Part shown: positions 43,056 to 51,923 of the stretch, piece after piece
How the letters are laid out: each line of letters begins with the position of its first letter
How positions within the stretch are numbered: position 1 is the first letter of the stretch
Assembly (NCBI RefSeq): GCF_900890705.1
Contig: NZ_CAAHFH010000001.1
Location: 744,001-808,000, forward strand
Reading direction: 5' to 3'
Origin: Pontiella sulfatireligans
GTDB lineage: Bacteria; Verrucomicrobiota; Kiritimatiellia; Kiritimatiellales; Pontiellaceae
DNA: 64,000 nt
Notes under the pieces: model-generated
What the model saw: the letters and a program-made list of their open reading frames with translations, nothing else
Told to the model about the DNA's origin: nothing
Database searches by the model: none
Made by a program: the position numbers and the translations under genes

Positions 43056-44849
43056 TTAAATCTTTTCCGCATAGACGTAGTAGGCGCCGCGGCGTTTCTG
43101 ATTGGGGGTGATAAACCAGGCTTCAAGCTCAAGAGGACCCGTCGTTAGATCGGCTTCGAAGACGGCCCCTTGATCCTCTTTAGATACGGCGCGCGTCAGG
43201 GTTTTGTCAGCCAGCTTTAGTTCGACGGAATCGATGGCGATGGCAACGCCGGGTACATCGATGCGGAAGGTCTTGTGTCCGATATATTCAATATTTGGAT
43301 CGTTCGCCGGCTCGAGTCCGGCCGTCATAGGCACCGGTGCTTCGCGCGGCCAGCGTCTGACTTCGAACCGGTAGCGTCCGGCCTCTTCCACATTGAATGC
43401 CCATTTCGGGTTCGGCATCGCTTCCGCTTTGCGGACGGCCTGTTGAGTGTTTTTATTTTTTGCGGTTGCATCCACCGGGCTCAGGCGCAGGGTCGCATTT
43501 CCGGACAGCGAAGGGATCTGCTGAGGCCGGTCAAGACCCAATGACTTCCAATGGGTGTCGTAGCGTGCTTGCAGGCTTTCTACCACCTCCGGAAACTGGC
43601 TGGCCACATCGGTTTTCTGTCCCCGGTCGGTGCGGATGGCAAAGAGTTCCGGCTTGCCGGATTTTTTATTATTAACCAGCCGCCAGTCTGCGGTCATCAC
43701 CACAAGTCTAGCGTCCTTTTTCGTGGGCGAACCATTTTGTGAATGATGAATCAGCAAGCGGTCATCCCAGTCAGAACCGCCGGAAAGAAGCGGTTTGAGG
43801 CTGCGCCCGTCCATCGGTAAAACCTCACGGTTCGGGGTTTTGAGACTGCAGATGTCGATAAATGTTGGAAGCAAATCAATGTGAGCCGCCAGGGCATCCG
43901 TTTCCCCCGGTTCGCCCATGATTCCCTTCGGGGCCCGAATAAAGCATGGGACGCGATGCCCGCCTTCGTACAAATCCCCTTTAAATCCGCGCATTCCTGC
44001 ACTGTATGCATTTTTATTTTTTTGCGGCAGGTCGGATCCATTGTCCGTGAGAAAAACTAGAATGGTATTCTCCGAAAGATTTTGCTGATCCAGATAATCC
44101 ATGAGCCGCCCAAGATTCCAGTCGGCGCGGTGGATCGACGCATAAAACGCCGAGCGATCACGACTTTCTGTTCCCAAGTAGGGTTCAAGCCAGGATTCGG
44201 GCACATTCCAATCCCAATGAGGCACGTTGGTTGCGATGTAGGCGAAGAAGGGCTTCTTCTCCTTTTGGCACTTCGTCATGAACGTCATCGCTTCCGAAAA
44301 ATAGACATCGGTGCAGAACCCGGGACGACTGACAATTTCTCCATTGTGGTAATAGCGGTCATCCATCCGATCATTGTCCCACACGTCATTCGCGGTCGCC
44401 AGCCCGTTATTACCCAGGCCAATCCACTCATCAAAACCACGATCCATCGGCCGTAACGGATAGTTGGCTCCGATATGCCATTTCCCAAAAATACCCGTAC
44501 CATAGCCGGAAGCTTTAAAGTACTCCGGCATGATCACTTCATTTTGGCGCATATAGTTGCGATAGCCATTGGTCGTGGTCACACCGGTCCGGTCCGACAT
44601 GCGCCCGGTCATGAGAGCCGCCCTAGACGGCGAGCAGAACGAATTCACATGAAAGTCGGTGAACCGAACACTGGAGGCGGCCAGCCGGTCCATATTCGGG
44701 GTTTTGATCACGGGATTCCCGTTGAACGCAATATCGCCGTAGCCCTGATCGTCCGTCATGACGACAATCACATTCAGCGGAGCGGCCTGCGTGGAAAGCA
44801 CCGCTCCCAGCACCCCGACCATCAGACGAGTTATTAAATTATTGCTCAT
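43056..44849 (-). CDS. S1 family sulfatase (CSPSR) with C-terminal accessory domain
   Basis: A 597-residue exported sulfatase. LNVIVVMTDDQGYGDIAFNG carries the Asp ligands and VNSFCSPSRAALMTG the formylglycine Cys72. GKWHIG, ATNVPHWDWN, FLTDNGSD and GFKGDLYEGGHRVP complete the site. After residue about 470 comes a beta-rich domain of 120 residues with YRFEVRRWPREAPVP and the terminal AYYVYAEKI. The same domain ends the sulfatase at 46402-48198, and a stranded copy survives at 11829-12101. The two intact enzymes are paralogues in the same operon, separated by another sulfatase, so a duplication within the operon is likely. Confidence 0.95.
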   Translation of the reverse strand: MSNNLITRLMVGVLGAVLSTQAAPLNVIVVMTDDQGYGDIAFNGNPVIKTPNMDRLAASSVRFTDFHVNSFCSPSRAALMTGRMSDRTGVTTTNGYRNYMRQNEVIMPEYFKASGYGTGIFGKWHIGANYPLRPMDRGFDEWIGLGNNGLATANDVWDNDRMDDRYYHNGEIVSRPGFCTDVYFSEAMTFMTKCQKEKKPFFAYIATNVPHWDWNVPESWLEPYLGTESRDRSAFYASIHRADWNLGRLMDYLDQQNLSENTILVFLTDNGSDLPQKNKNAYSAGMRGFKGDLYEGGHRVPCFIRAPKGIMGEPGETDALAAHIDLLPTFIDICSLKTPNREVLPMDGRSLKPLLSGGSDWDDRLLIHHSQNGSPTKKDARLVVMTADWRLVNNKKSGKPELFAIRTDRGQKTDVASQFPEVVESLQARYDTHWKSLGLDRPQQIPSLSGNATLRLSPVDATAKNKNTQQAVRKAEAMPNPKWAFNVEEAGRYRFEVRRWPREAPVPMTAGLEPANDPNIEYIGHKTFRIDVPGVAIAIDSVELKLADKTLTRAVSKEDQGAVFEADLTTGPLELEAWFITPNQKRRGAYYVYAEKI

Positions 44850-44860
44850 GGGTCGTTTCC

Positions 44861-46402
44861 TTATTTATTCAAATAGTCGCGAATCGAATCTAACTGGAAC
44901 CACTTTTCACCCAGCTCTTCGACATCCGTCGGTTGATCTTCACCCGGTGTGCTGCGACCTGCTGTAATGATTGACCCCAACTCTTTTTTCATGGATTCAA
45001 CGACCTCAGGATATTGAGCGAGAAGGTTGACCGTTTCTGAAGGATCGTTATCCATATCAAAGAGCATCATATCTGCGATATTCGCAATGGGGTTGCTGCT
45101 CTTCTTCTGCTTGCCCGCATCGAACCCTTTATTATTAATTACGAGCTTCCACTTGCCCTTGCGGGCGGCAAAATAGCCCCGGTTGTCATTATGAATAATC
45201 AGGCGTTCGGTTGCGCCCGGGATCGGCTGGCCTTTAAGTGCTGGGAGGAAACTGACGCTGTCCTCGCCTTCGTTATCGGGCAGGGTCTTGTTAAATAGTT
45301 CCGTCAGCGTTGCCAACATATCCGTCGTGGAAATCAGCTGGTCGCTCACTGAAGAAGTCTCCACCTCTCCCGGCCAGCGCACGATAAACGGCATCCGGTG
45401 TCCGCCTTCAAAAATCGAGCTTTTCGCGCCGCGATATATCCCGCTGGAGTAATGCCCAAGCTTCTGCATCTGGCCGATTCCTGCACTGCCGCTGGTGCCG
45501 TTGTCGCTGGTGAAAAGCACCAGCGTATTGTCGGCCAGATTCAAGGCGTCGAGCGTTTTGAGGACTTCCCCCACCGCCCAGTCGGTCTCCATCACAAAAT
45601 CGCCATGCGGACACAATCCGCTTTTCCCCTGAAATTGCTCGCTCGGGGTAATCGGGTCATGCGGCGACGGCAGCGCCATATAGACGAAAAACGGCTCCGT
45701 TGCGTGCTCCTTAATCCAGTCGCAGGTCTTTTCCGCGACGATCGAAATCCGGTCCTTCTGCTGAATGCCCTCGACGATGAATTTCGCCTTGGGATCATAC
45801 CCCAACGCCTCCATCTCCTCAGCCGTTTTATAGGTTAAGTCCCCGATCACATGCCGATTCTCGAGAAAGTAAAAAGTCGATCCCTGTACGCGATAAAAAT
45901 AGTCAAACCCAAGCTCCAACGGACCATTAGAGATCGGCTGGGTATGATCCACATAGTCCGGCGAAATGCGCTTCATCTTTTTCGGCGATGTATGGACCCA
46001 GTCCAATCCCAAATGCCACTTGCCGATGCTTGCGGTCTGGTACCCTTCTTTTTTGAGGAACGAAGCGATGGTTTCCCGGCCCACTTCAATCAACGGCGGG
46101 CAATATCCGCTCAATACCCCGTCTTTCTTGTTGGTCCGCCAGCAATACCGCCCGGTCAAAATTCCGTAGCGCGTCGGTGTGCAGACACTGGAGCTGGTAT
46201 GTGCATCCGTGAACTTCATCCCCTCGGCCGCCAACCGGTCGATATACGGGGTCTGAATTTTTCCTTCCGGGTTGTAACAGGAAACATCGCCCGGACCCAT
46301 ATCGTCAGCCAGGATATAGACAATATTCGGCTTTTTATCGGCATACCCGAAAGAAAGGCAGCAACTGAATAAAAGAGTAAAAAGTACGTTTCGGTTCATC
46401 AT
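44861..46402 (-). CDS. S1 family sulfatase (CTPTR)
   Basis: A 513-residue exported sulfatase. IVYILADDMGPGDVSCYNPE and SSSVCTPTRYGILTGRYCWR (Cys74) give the core site, with Thr in place of the common Ser after Pro. GKWHLGLDWVH, ALPSPHDPITP and FTSDNGTSG are also present. It is a close paralogue of the sulfatase at 56445-57983 (same GPGDVSCYNPEG text). Its ATG shares a base with the stop of the upstream sulfatase (TAATG at 46400-46404), so the two are translationally coupled. Confidence 0.95.
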   Translation of the reverse strand: MMNRNVLFTLLFSCCLSFGYADKKPNIVYILADDMGPGDVSCYNPEGKIQTPYIDRLAAEGMKFTDAHTSSSVCTPTRYGILTGRYCWRTNKKDGVLSGYCPPLIEVGRETIASFLKKEGYQTASIGKWHLGLDWVHTSPKKMKRISPDYVDHTQPISNGPLELGFDYFYRVQGSTFYFLENRHVIGDLTYKTAEEMEALGYDPKAKFIVEGIQQKDRISIVAEKTCDWIKEHATEPFFVYMALPSPHDPITPSEQFQGKSGLCPHGDFVMETDWAVGEVLKTLDALNLADNTLVLFTSDNGTSGSAGIGQMQKLGHYSSGIYRGAKSSIFEGGHRMPFIVRWPGEVETSSVSDQLISTTDMLATLTELFNKTLPDNEGEDSVSFLPALKGQPIPGATERLIIHNDNRGYFAARKGKWKLVINNKGFDAGKQKKSSNPIANIADMMLFDMDNDPSETVNLLAQYPEVVESMKKELGSIITAGRSTPGEDQPTDVEELGEKWFQLDSIRDYLNK

Positions 46403-48198
46403 TAGATTTTCTCCGCATAGATAAAATAGGCGCCGTTGCGTTTGCCATTTGGCTGGAGGAGCCAGCCCTCCAGATCAACCGGCCCGATCGGCAGTTCGAC
46501 GTCGAAGAAGATGCCTTGATCTCCTTTGGAGACCGGCTTCTTCATCGTTTTTCCGGCGACGGTCAGCTCAACCGCAGTCATCTCGATCGCCTTGCCGGGC
46601 ACGTTGAGGTTGTAGTTGGCATGCCCGATGTATTCGAGGTTCGGGTCCGATTGCGGGGGGAGTCCAGCGCTCATCGGAACCGCCGCTTCGCGCGGCCAGC
46701 GCCGGACTTCAAAGCGATAGGTCCCGGCCTCTTCCACAACGAGCGACCAGTTCGGTTTTTTCATCGGCAGCGCTTTTCGAACCTCATGCTGCGTATTCAT
46801 ATTCTTATTTTCTGTCATCCCCGGGTCCAGACGAAGCACCGCCTTGCCGGAAAGATGCGGCCGCGGATTCGGTTCCTTGATATTCAACGTGTCAAAATGA
46901 GCGAAGTAACGTTGTTTCAGGCTTTCCAGAACCTCCGGGTACTGATCGGCCACATCGTTTTTCTGACCGCGATCATTCCGCATGTCGTAGAGCTCTGCTT
47001 TGCGATTCTTAGGGGTGACCAACCGCCAATCCGACGTCATCGCCACAAAATTACTTCCCGGCTTCTTCGAACTGATCCCCTTGGTGTGGAGCACGATCAA
47101 TCGGTCATCCCACGCAGAATCGCCCTTTAGCAACGGCTTCAGACTGCGGCCGTCCAGCGGCGGCAGGTCGCGATTTGGCCCCTTCAACCCGCACAGGTCA
47201 ATAAAGGTTGGCAGCAGATCAAGATGGGCCGTCAGTACATCAATATCGCGCGGCTCGCCCATGATCTCCGCCGGTGCGCGGAAGAAACAAGGAACGCGAT
47301 GCCCGCCTTCATACTCGGCGCCTTTATACCCGCGCATACCGCCGTTTTTATAGCCCTGCTTGGATTTTTGAGGCACATCCGATCCGTTGTCCGTCAGGAA
47401 TACCAGAATCGTATTGTCCGCCAGCTTCTCTGTCTCCAGAAAATCCATCAACCGACCGAGGTTTAAATCTGCGCGACCGACCGAAGCATAAAAGGCTGCG
47501 CGCTCACGGCTCACCCCCGCATCCAGATAGGGTTGCATCCATTCCAGCGGCACATTCCATTCCCAGTGCGGGACACTCGTGGCCAGATAGGTAAAGAACG
47601 GTTTCCGTTCCTGCTTACACGTTTTCATAAAGGCCATCGCCTCGTCGAAATAGACATCGGTCCCGAAGCCCTTCCGCTTCACAATCTTTCCATTGTGATA
47701 GTAGCCGTCGTCCATGCGGTCGTTATTCCAGACATCCGAGGCCGTCGCCTGCCCGCTGTTTCCCAGACAAAGGGTTTCCTCGAAGCCGCGATCCATCGAA
47801 CGCAGCGGATAATTTGATCCGATATGCCACTTGCCGAAGTGGCCGGTACGATAGCCCGCCGCCCGGAAATATTCGGGCATCAGCACTTCGCTGAGCCGCA
47901 TGTAGTTGAGCGTGTTCTGGGTGGAGAGCACCCCGGTTCGATCCGACATGCGCCCGGTCATCAACGCCGCCCGGGTCGGCGAGCAGAACGGGTTCACGTG
48001 AAAGTCGGTAAACCGCACGCTCGACTCGGCCAGCCGATCCATGTGCGGCGTTTTGATGACGTCATTGCCGTGATAACTGATGTCGCCGTAGCCTTGATCG
48101 TCCGTCATAACGACCACGACATTCAGACGGTCTACCGTTGCGGCCTGAAGAGAAAGGGCTCCGGCCAACAGGACGAGGATGAGGTTCATTTGCTTCAT
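46402..48198 (-). CDS. S1 family sulfatase (CSPTR) with C-terminal accessory domain
   Basis: A 598-residue exported sulfatase, paralogue of 43056-44849. LNVVVVMTDDQGYGDISYHG and VNPFCSPTRAALMTG (Cys72) define the core site, with GKWHIGSNYPLR, ATSVPHWEWN and FLTDNGSDVP. The accessory domain runs from about residue 475 to the end (YRFEVRRWPREAAVP ... AYFIYAEKI). It starts 4 nt after the stop of a small propeller protein. The order propeller-sulfatase here (48203, then 46402) and at 39562-38271 suggests a recurring two-gene unit. Confidence 0.95.
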   Translation of the reverse strand: MKQMNLILVLLAGALSLQAATVDRLNVVVVMTDDQGYGDISYHGNDVIKTPHMDRLAESSVRFTDFHVNPFCSPTRAALMTGRMSDRTGVLSTQNTLNYMRLSEVLMPEYFRAAGYRTGHFGKWHIGSNYPLRSMDRGFEETLCLGNSGQATASDVWNNDRMDDGYYHNGKIVKRKGFGTDVYFDEAMAFMKTCKQERKPFFTYLATSVPHWEWNVPLEWMQPYLDAGVSRERAAFYASVGRADLNLGRLMDFLETEKLADNTILVFLTDNGSDVPQKSKQGYKNGGMRGYKGAEYEGGHRVPCFFRAPAEIMGEPRDIDVLTAHLDLLPTFIDLCGLKGPNRDLPPLDGRSLKPLLKGDSAWDDRLIVLHTKGISSKKPGSNFVAMTSDWRLVTPKNRKAELYDMRNDRGQKNDVADQYPEVLESLKQRYFAHFDTLNIKEPNPRPHLSGKAVLRLDPGMTENKNMNTQHEVRKALPMKKPNWSLVVEEAGTYRFEVRRWPREAAVPMSAGLPPQSDPNLEYIGHANYNLNVPGKAIEMTAVELTVAGKTMKKPVSKGDQGIFFDVELPIGPVDLEGWLLQPNGKRNGAYFIYAEKI

Positions 48199-48202
48199 GG
48201 GA

Positions 48203-49060
48203 TTATTGATCCTCCATTAAAAAGAGGCCGTGCCCCATTTTGATTTCCGTCTTTGAAAGCGGGGTTTTCCAGACAATTTTCTTGGCCCGGTTCACTTCAT
48301 AGACCGGAACGGTTCCGCCCGGATTCATGATGACGATATTGCCGTTTTTTCGGACGCGGAAACTCGCAAACCAGCGCGGCCCGATTTCGGCGGCCTCTTC
48401 GCGAGTGAACTGCCAGATGATCTCTTTTGCGGGCGTCACTTCAACCAGCCCGTCTTTGCCGCTGACCAGCGTATTGCCATTCGCCAGCCGCTCTACGCAG
48501 AATGGATTAAACGGCGGCTGAAATTCCCAGACCATTTGGCCATCCAGCGTATATTCCGTCACCACCCCTTCCCGCTCTTCGGCCACCAACAGGTTGCCGG
48601 TGGAAAGTTCACGAACAATCGTGGACGCGTGTTTCTTGTCTTTGCCGCGCAACGGGATAGTCCGCACAATTTTTCCGGCCGGGTTGACGATCAGCAGCGC
48701 CGCTTTACAGGAGGCCCCGATCAGCGTATTTCCGTTTTTCATGCGATCGCAGGAGATGATGTACCGCGCGTCATCGATTTTGTATTCCCAGACCGTTTTT
48801 CCGTCGGGCGAGATTTCGCGAACGCCGCATTCGACATCGGTCGCTTTTTTACCCGGCGTATTAAAGGCGAACAGGATATTGCCGTTATCGAGCTGATGCA
48901 GGTCGCGCACCAGCACACCCGGAATGCGTCCAGCAATGGCCCGACCGCCCTTTACCTTCAGAATACCCGTTTCGGTTCCGATGAGCATATCCGGCGCGGC
49001 ACCCGCCGCGACGGCACCGCACATCAGCGCCAGCAGATAAATATAAATCCGTTTAATCAT
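48203..49060 (-). CDS. Small secreted PQQ/ASST-like beta-propeller protein (paralogue)
   Basis: A 285-residue exported propeller protein. The ATG at 49060 is preferred over 49066 because GGGAG then has a proper 6-nt spacing. Blades repeat as LDNGNILFAFNTPGKK, MKNGNTLIGASCKAALLIVN, LSTGNLLVAEE, LANGNTLVSGKDGLVEVTPA and KNGNIVIMNPGG. It is collinear with the product of 39562-40425 along its whole length, including NTPGKK and the ending HGLFLMEDQ versus NGLFLIEDN, so the two are recent duplicates. Function unknown; the tight link to sulfatases suggests an accessory role in sulfated-glycan processing. Confidence 0.8.
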   Translation of the reverse strand: MIKRIYIYLLALMCGAVAAGAAPDMLIGTETGILKVKGGRAIAGRIPGVLVRDLHQLDNGNILFAFNTPGKKATDVECGVREISPDGKTVWEYKIDDARYIISCDRMKNGNTLIGASCKAALLIVNPAGKIVRTIPLRGKDKKHASTIVRELSTGNLLVAEEREGVVTEYTLDGQMVWEFQPPFNPFCVERLANGNTLVSGKDGLVEVTPAKEIIWQFTREEAAEIGPRWFASFRVRKNGNIVIMNPGGTVPVYEVNRAKKIVWKTPLSKTEIKMGHGLFLMEDQ

Positions 49061-49096
49061 GCTCATCTCCCAAAAACCTCAAAACCTATCGCTTTT

Positions 49097-50434
49097 CTAT
49101 TTCTTTGTCTTATTAGCGGCCTTCTCCGCCGCCAGTTTTTTCTTATATTCACCCCTCGCCCTGCTTCTCGCGGCAATCTCTTCGTACCCCGGAAGCTCTT
49201 TGGCAAACCTCCGGCGGGCGGAGCCCTCTGGCCAGCCCTGATCGCCTCGAACAATGCCGTCGTTATATTTGAACCCTTCGGAGGTGACGTTTTCGATGCG
49301 CAGTTGATAGGTGTCGTTGAGAATCCCTTCGTGCACAACGCCGATCGAGGCCCCTTCGAAATATTGACCGTCCGCATCTTCCGGCACTTTCAGATCTTTG
49401 ATGTATTCCTTCGGTGTTCGGCAGGCCCCTTTTTTGGCAATCTGCGCCGTTTTCCCAAAGATGGCGTGAACATTAATTACATAGCTATCATCGCCGAAAC
49501 GCCCCGGTTTGGAATCCGGATTTTTAGCCATATCTTTTTTTGATGGTGGCCCGCCGCCACCGGCGGAAACCGCCCAGCCACTGCTTATGGCCGTCACGCC
49601 ATCAATCCACACGTTTCCGTTTTGAACGGCGTGGGGGTAAAGAGCGACGGCCGTTTCTCCGTTCTCGTTAACGATATTTTTTCCGGTAATATCAAATACA
49701 CCGGCATAGTCGCCGCCCGAACCCGTTTCGAAGCGCAAGGTAATGCCGCCGCGGGAATACAGGTTTTCGAACAGCAGATTTTCTGCGCCATGAAACTGAA
49801 CCAACCCATACCCGTGGTGTGAGTTAAACAAACTACAATCTCGCACCGTGCCGTTGGTTGGGCGGAAGACCTCCCAGGTGTTGGCCCCATTAACTTTGGA
49901 GGGACAAAAATTCATGGCACTGTATCCGGTCTGGCTATCGCGAATATCCGCATCCGCGATCAGAAAGTTACGAACGCGTTCGCAACGAATAAAACGAGCG
50001 CCACAGAGCGATCCGCCTTGAGAAAAATCAATGGTGTATCTGCCGTTCAACCCGCGTATGCTGACGTTCTCGACGAACCGTTCCGGCCCCTCGTCGGAGA
50101 CAAAGGTCAAGACACACACCTTTCCTGCCTTTATGAGGCTCGGCCGAATGACCGTTCCCTGTTCCAGCAAAATGTGGACGTTCGATTTCATGGCCACTCC
50201 GAAAAACTGATACGTTCCTTTCGGAATGATCAAACGACCGCCGCCTTTTTCGGACATTTCATCGATCGCTTTCTGGAGTTTATCGCTCTGGTCGACTTCG
50301 GCGTTATCATCCACTAGGTGATAATCCGTTTTAAGGTTTTTTTCAGGACCGTCCGTCTTCATCACCTCCGTGTAGGCTGCGTCGCTGTTCGCGATACATG
50401 CAAAGAATACCAGTATCAATAATATATGCTTCAT
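49097..50434 (-). CDS. Right-handed beta-helix glycanase, possible carrageenase-like
   Basis: A 445-residue exported protein (MKHILLILVFFACIANSDA). The helix entry AIDEMSEKGGGRLIIPKGTY is typical of pectate-lyase-3/GH28-type folds, followed by coils such as VRNFLIADADIRDSQTGYSA and RDCSLFNSHHGYGLVQFHGA. Length and fold suit a GH28-, PL- or GH82 (iota-carrageenase)-like enzyme. I cannot assign the catalytic pair by eye. The C-terminus is a basic tail, RARGEYKKKLAAEKAANKTK, like those of several sulfatases here. The truncated gene at 33425-33829 comes from a relative. It sits between an IDS-like sulfatase (4 nt) and a propeller protein (36 nt). Confidence 0.75.
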   Translation of the reverse strand: MKHILLILVFFACIANSDAAYTEVMKTDGPEKNLKTDYHLVDDNAEVDQSDKLQKAIDEMSEKGGGRLIIPKGTYQFFGVAMKSNVHILLEQGTVIRPSLIKAGKVCVLTFVSDEGPERFVENVSIRGLNGRYTIDFSQGGSLCGARFIRCERVRNFLIADADIRDSQTGYSAMNFCPSKVNGANTWEVFRPTNGTVRDCSLFNSHHGYGLVQFHGAENLLFENLYSRGGITLRFETGSGGDYAGVFDITGKNIVNENGETAVALYPHAVQNGNVWIDGVTAISSGWAVSAGGGGPPSKKDMAKNPDSKPGRFGDDSYVINVHAIFGKTAQIAKKGACRTPKEYIKDLKVPEDADGQYFEGASIGVVHEGILNDTYQLRIENVTSEGFKYNDGIVRGDQGWPEGSARRRFAKELPGYEEIAARSRARGEYKKKLAAEKAANKTKK

Positions 50435-50438
50435 ATCC

Positions 50439-51923
50439 CTATTTCTCCTTTCCGGCCTTGTTCTTTTTCTGGCGTGAAGCTGGCTTTACCTTTATGCAGT
50501 GCTCTTGGGTGACAGCTCCCTGATAGCCGGCCTGCAGGCGTTTTTCTTCAAGCTTGCTCTTCATCATCGCAAGCGACGCCGCATATTCCGGATTGTTCGT
50601 CAGATTGGTAAATTCGCCGGGGTCGGCGTTGAGGTCATACAGCTCACTTCCGGACTTTCCAAAGCCCCATTGCGTGTAGCGCCAGTCGGCGGTGCGAAGG
50701 GTTTCGCCGCCTTTTTCGGCGACGGTAAAGGCTTCCTGTTTTTTCCAATCATTGGAAGAAATATTTCCAAGGATTGGAAGCAGGCTGGTTCCCTGAAGAC
50801 CGTCGGGCGCTTGCAGTCCGGCGAGCTCGGCAAGGGTCGGATAGAGGTCGATCAGCTCCGTGATCTTCACGGTTTTACCGCCGTGCTGAGAGTTCATCCA
50901 CGGAACGCTGATGATGAAGGGAACGCGGGTGGTCTCTTCAAAAAGATGGCGTTTCTGAAACTTGTTGTGCTCTCCAATGTGATAGCCATGGTCGCTGGTG
51001 AAGACGATGATGGTGTTATCGGTCAGCCCCTTCGCATCGAGCGTATCGAGCAGTTTCCCGACCTGAGCATCCATGTAGGAAATGCTGGCGTAGTAGGCTT
51101 CGAGAAGCCCCTGATGGATTTCCAGCGTCGTGACGCCATAGGCCTTTTTGGTCTGATCGTTCTGGATGATTTTCGGCAGGTCGTCCAGGTCGTCTTCCGG
51201 AGCGAACGGCGGCGTTAATGCGCTGCGCTCATACAGGTCGTAATATTTTTGCGGCGCAATCAACGGCACGTGCGGGCGCACAAATCCGACCCCTAAAAAG
51301 AACGGTTTGTCCGCGCCGAACGAATTCAACAGCTCTATGGCCCGATCGGCGGCCATGCCGTCGACATAGCTGGAATCGCCTTCGGTTCCGTAGGTGGCGA
51401 CAAAGCCCTGGTTGCCTTTGCTGCCGGGCGACCAGTCAATCTTGGGCCCGGGGTTATCCTTACATTTAATATTGATCGCGTTGTCCCAGGAGGCCGCGTC
51501 ATCATAGACAGAGGTGCCGGCATAAATCTCTTTTGGAATCCCCATGTGAAACATTTTGCTGACGCGATCCACCTGATAGCCATTGTTGCGGAACAGCTGC
51601 GGAAGCGTCACCACATCCGGCATCTTTTCGCGCAAATGGGCCTGATTGGTCAGCGCGTTGTTTTTATAGGGATATAGTCCCGTCATGATCGAATTGCGCG
51701 ACGGCCCGCACAGCGGAAACTGGCAGTGCATATTGTTGAACTGCACCCCGCGCTCCGCCAACCGATCCAGATTCGGTGTTTTACAGTCCGGATGTCCGTA
51801 GCCGCTCAAGGCGGTATTCAGGTCGTCCGACATGATGAACAGTACATTCGGGGTTTTAGCGGCATAGCTGAGAGAAAGACCGCAGCTAAGCAGAAGGGTC
51901 ATCATTAAGTTTCGATTCATCAT
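50439..51923 (-). CDS. S1 family sulfatase, iduronate-2-sulfatase-like (CGPSR)
   Basis: A 494-residue exported sulfatase. VLFIMSDDLNTALSGYGHPD and FPLCGPSRNSIMTGLYPYK (Cys72) resemble the iduronate-2-sulfatase branch, as does the KMFHMG block replacing GKWH-G. GVGFVRPHVPLIAP and FTSDHGYHIGEHNKFQKRHL complete the site, with Asp-His instead of Asp-Asn. The C-terminal tail RQKKNKAGKEK is strongly basic. The ATG shares its A with the upstream stop (TGATG, 51921-51925). The name reflects similarity only; the real substrate is probably an algal or exopolymer sulfate. Confidence 0.94.
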   Translation of the reverse strand: MMNRNLMMTLLLSCGLSLSYAAKTPNVLFIMSDDLNTALSGYGHPDCKTPNLDRLAERGVQFNNMHCQFPLCGPSRNSIMTGLYPYKNNALTNQAHLREKMPDVVTLPQLFRNNGYQVDRVSKMFHMGIPKEIYAGTSVYDDAASWDNAINIKCKDNPGPKIDWSPGSKGNQGFVATYGTEGDSSYVDGMAADRAIELLNSFGADKPFFLGVGFVRPHVPLIAPQKYYDLYERSALTPPFAPEDDLDDLPKIIQNDQTKKAYGVTTLEIHQGLLEAYYASISYMDAQVGKLLDTLDAKGLTDNTIIVFTSDHGYHIGEHNKFQKRHLFEETTRVPFIISVPWMNSQHGGKTVKITELIDLYPTLAELAGLQAPDGLQGTSLLPILGNISSNDWKKQEAFTVAEKGGETLRTADWRYTQWGFGKSGSELYDLNADPGEFTNLTNNPEYAASLAMMKSKLEEKRLQAGYQGAVTQEHCIKVKPASRQKKNKAGKEK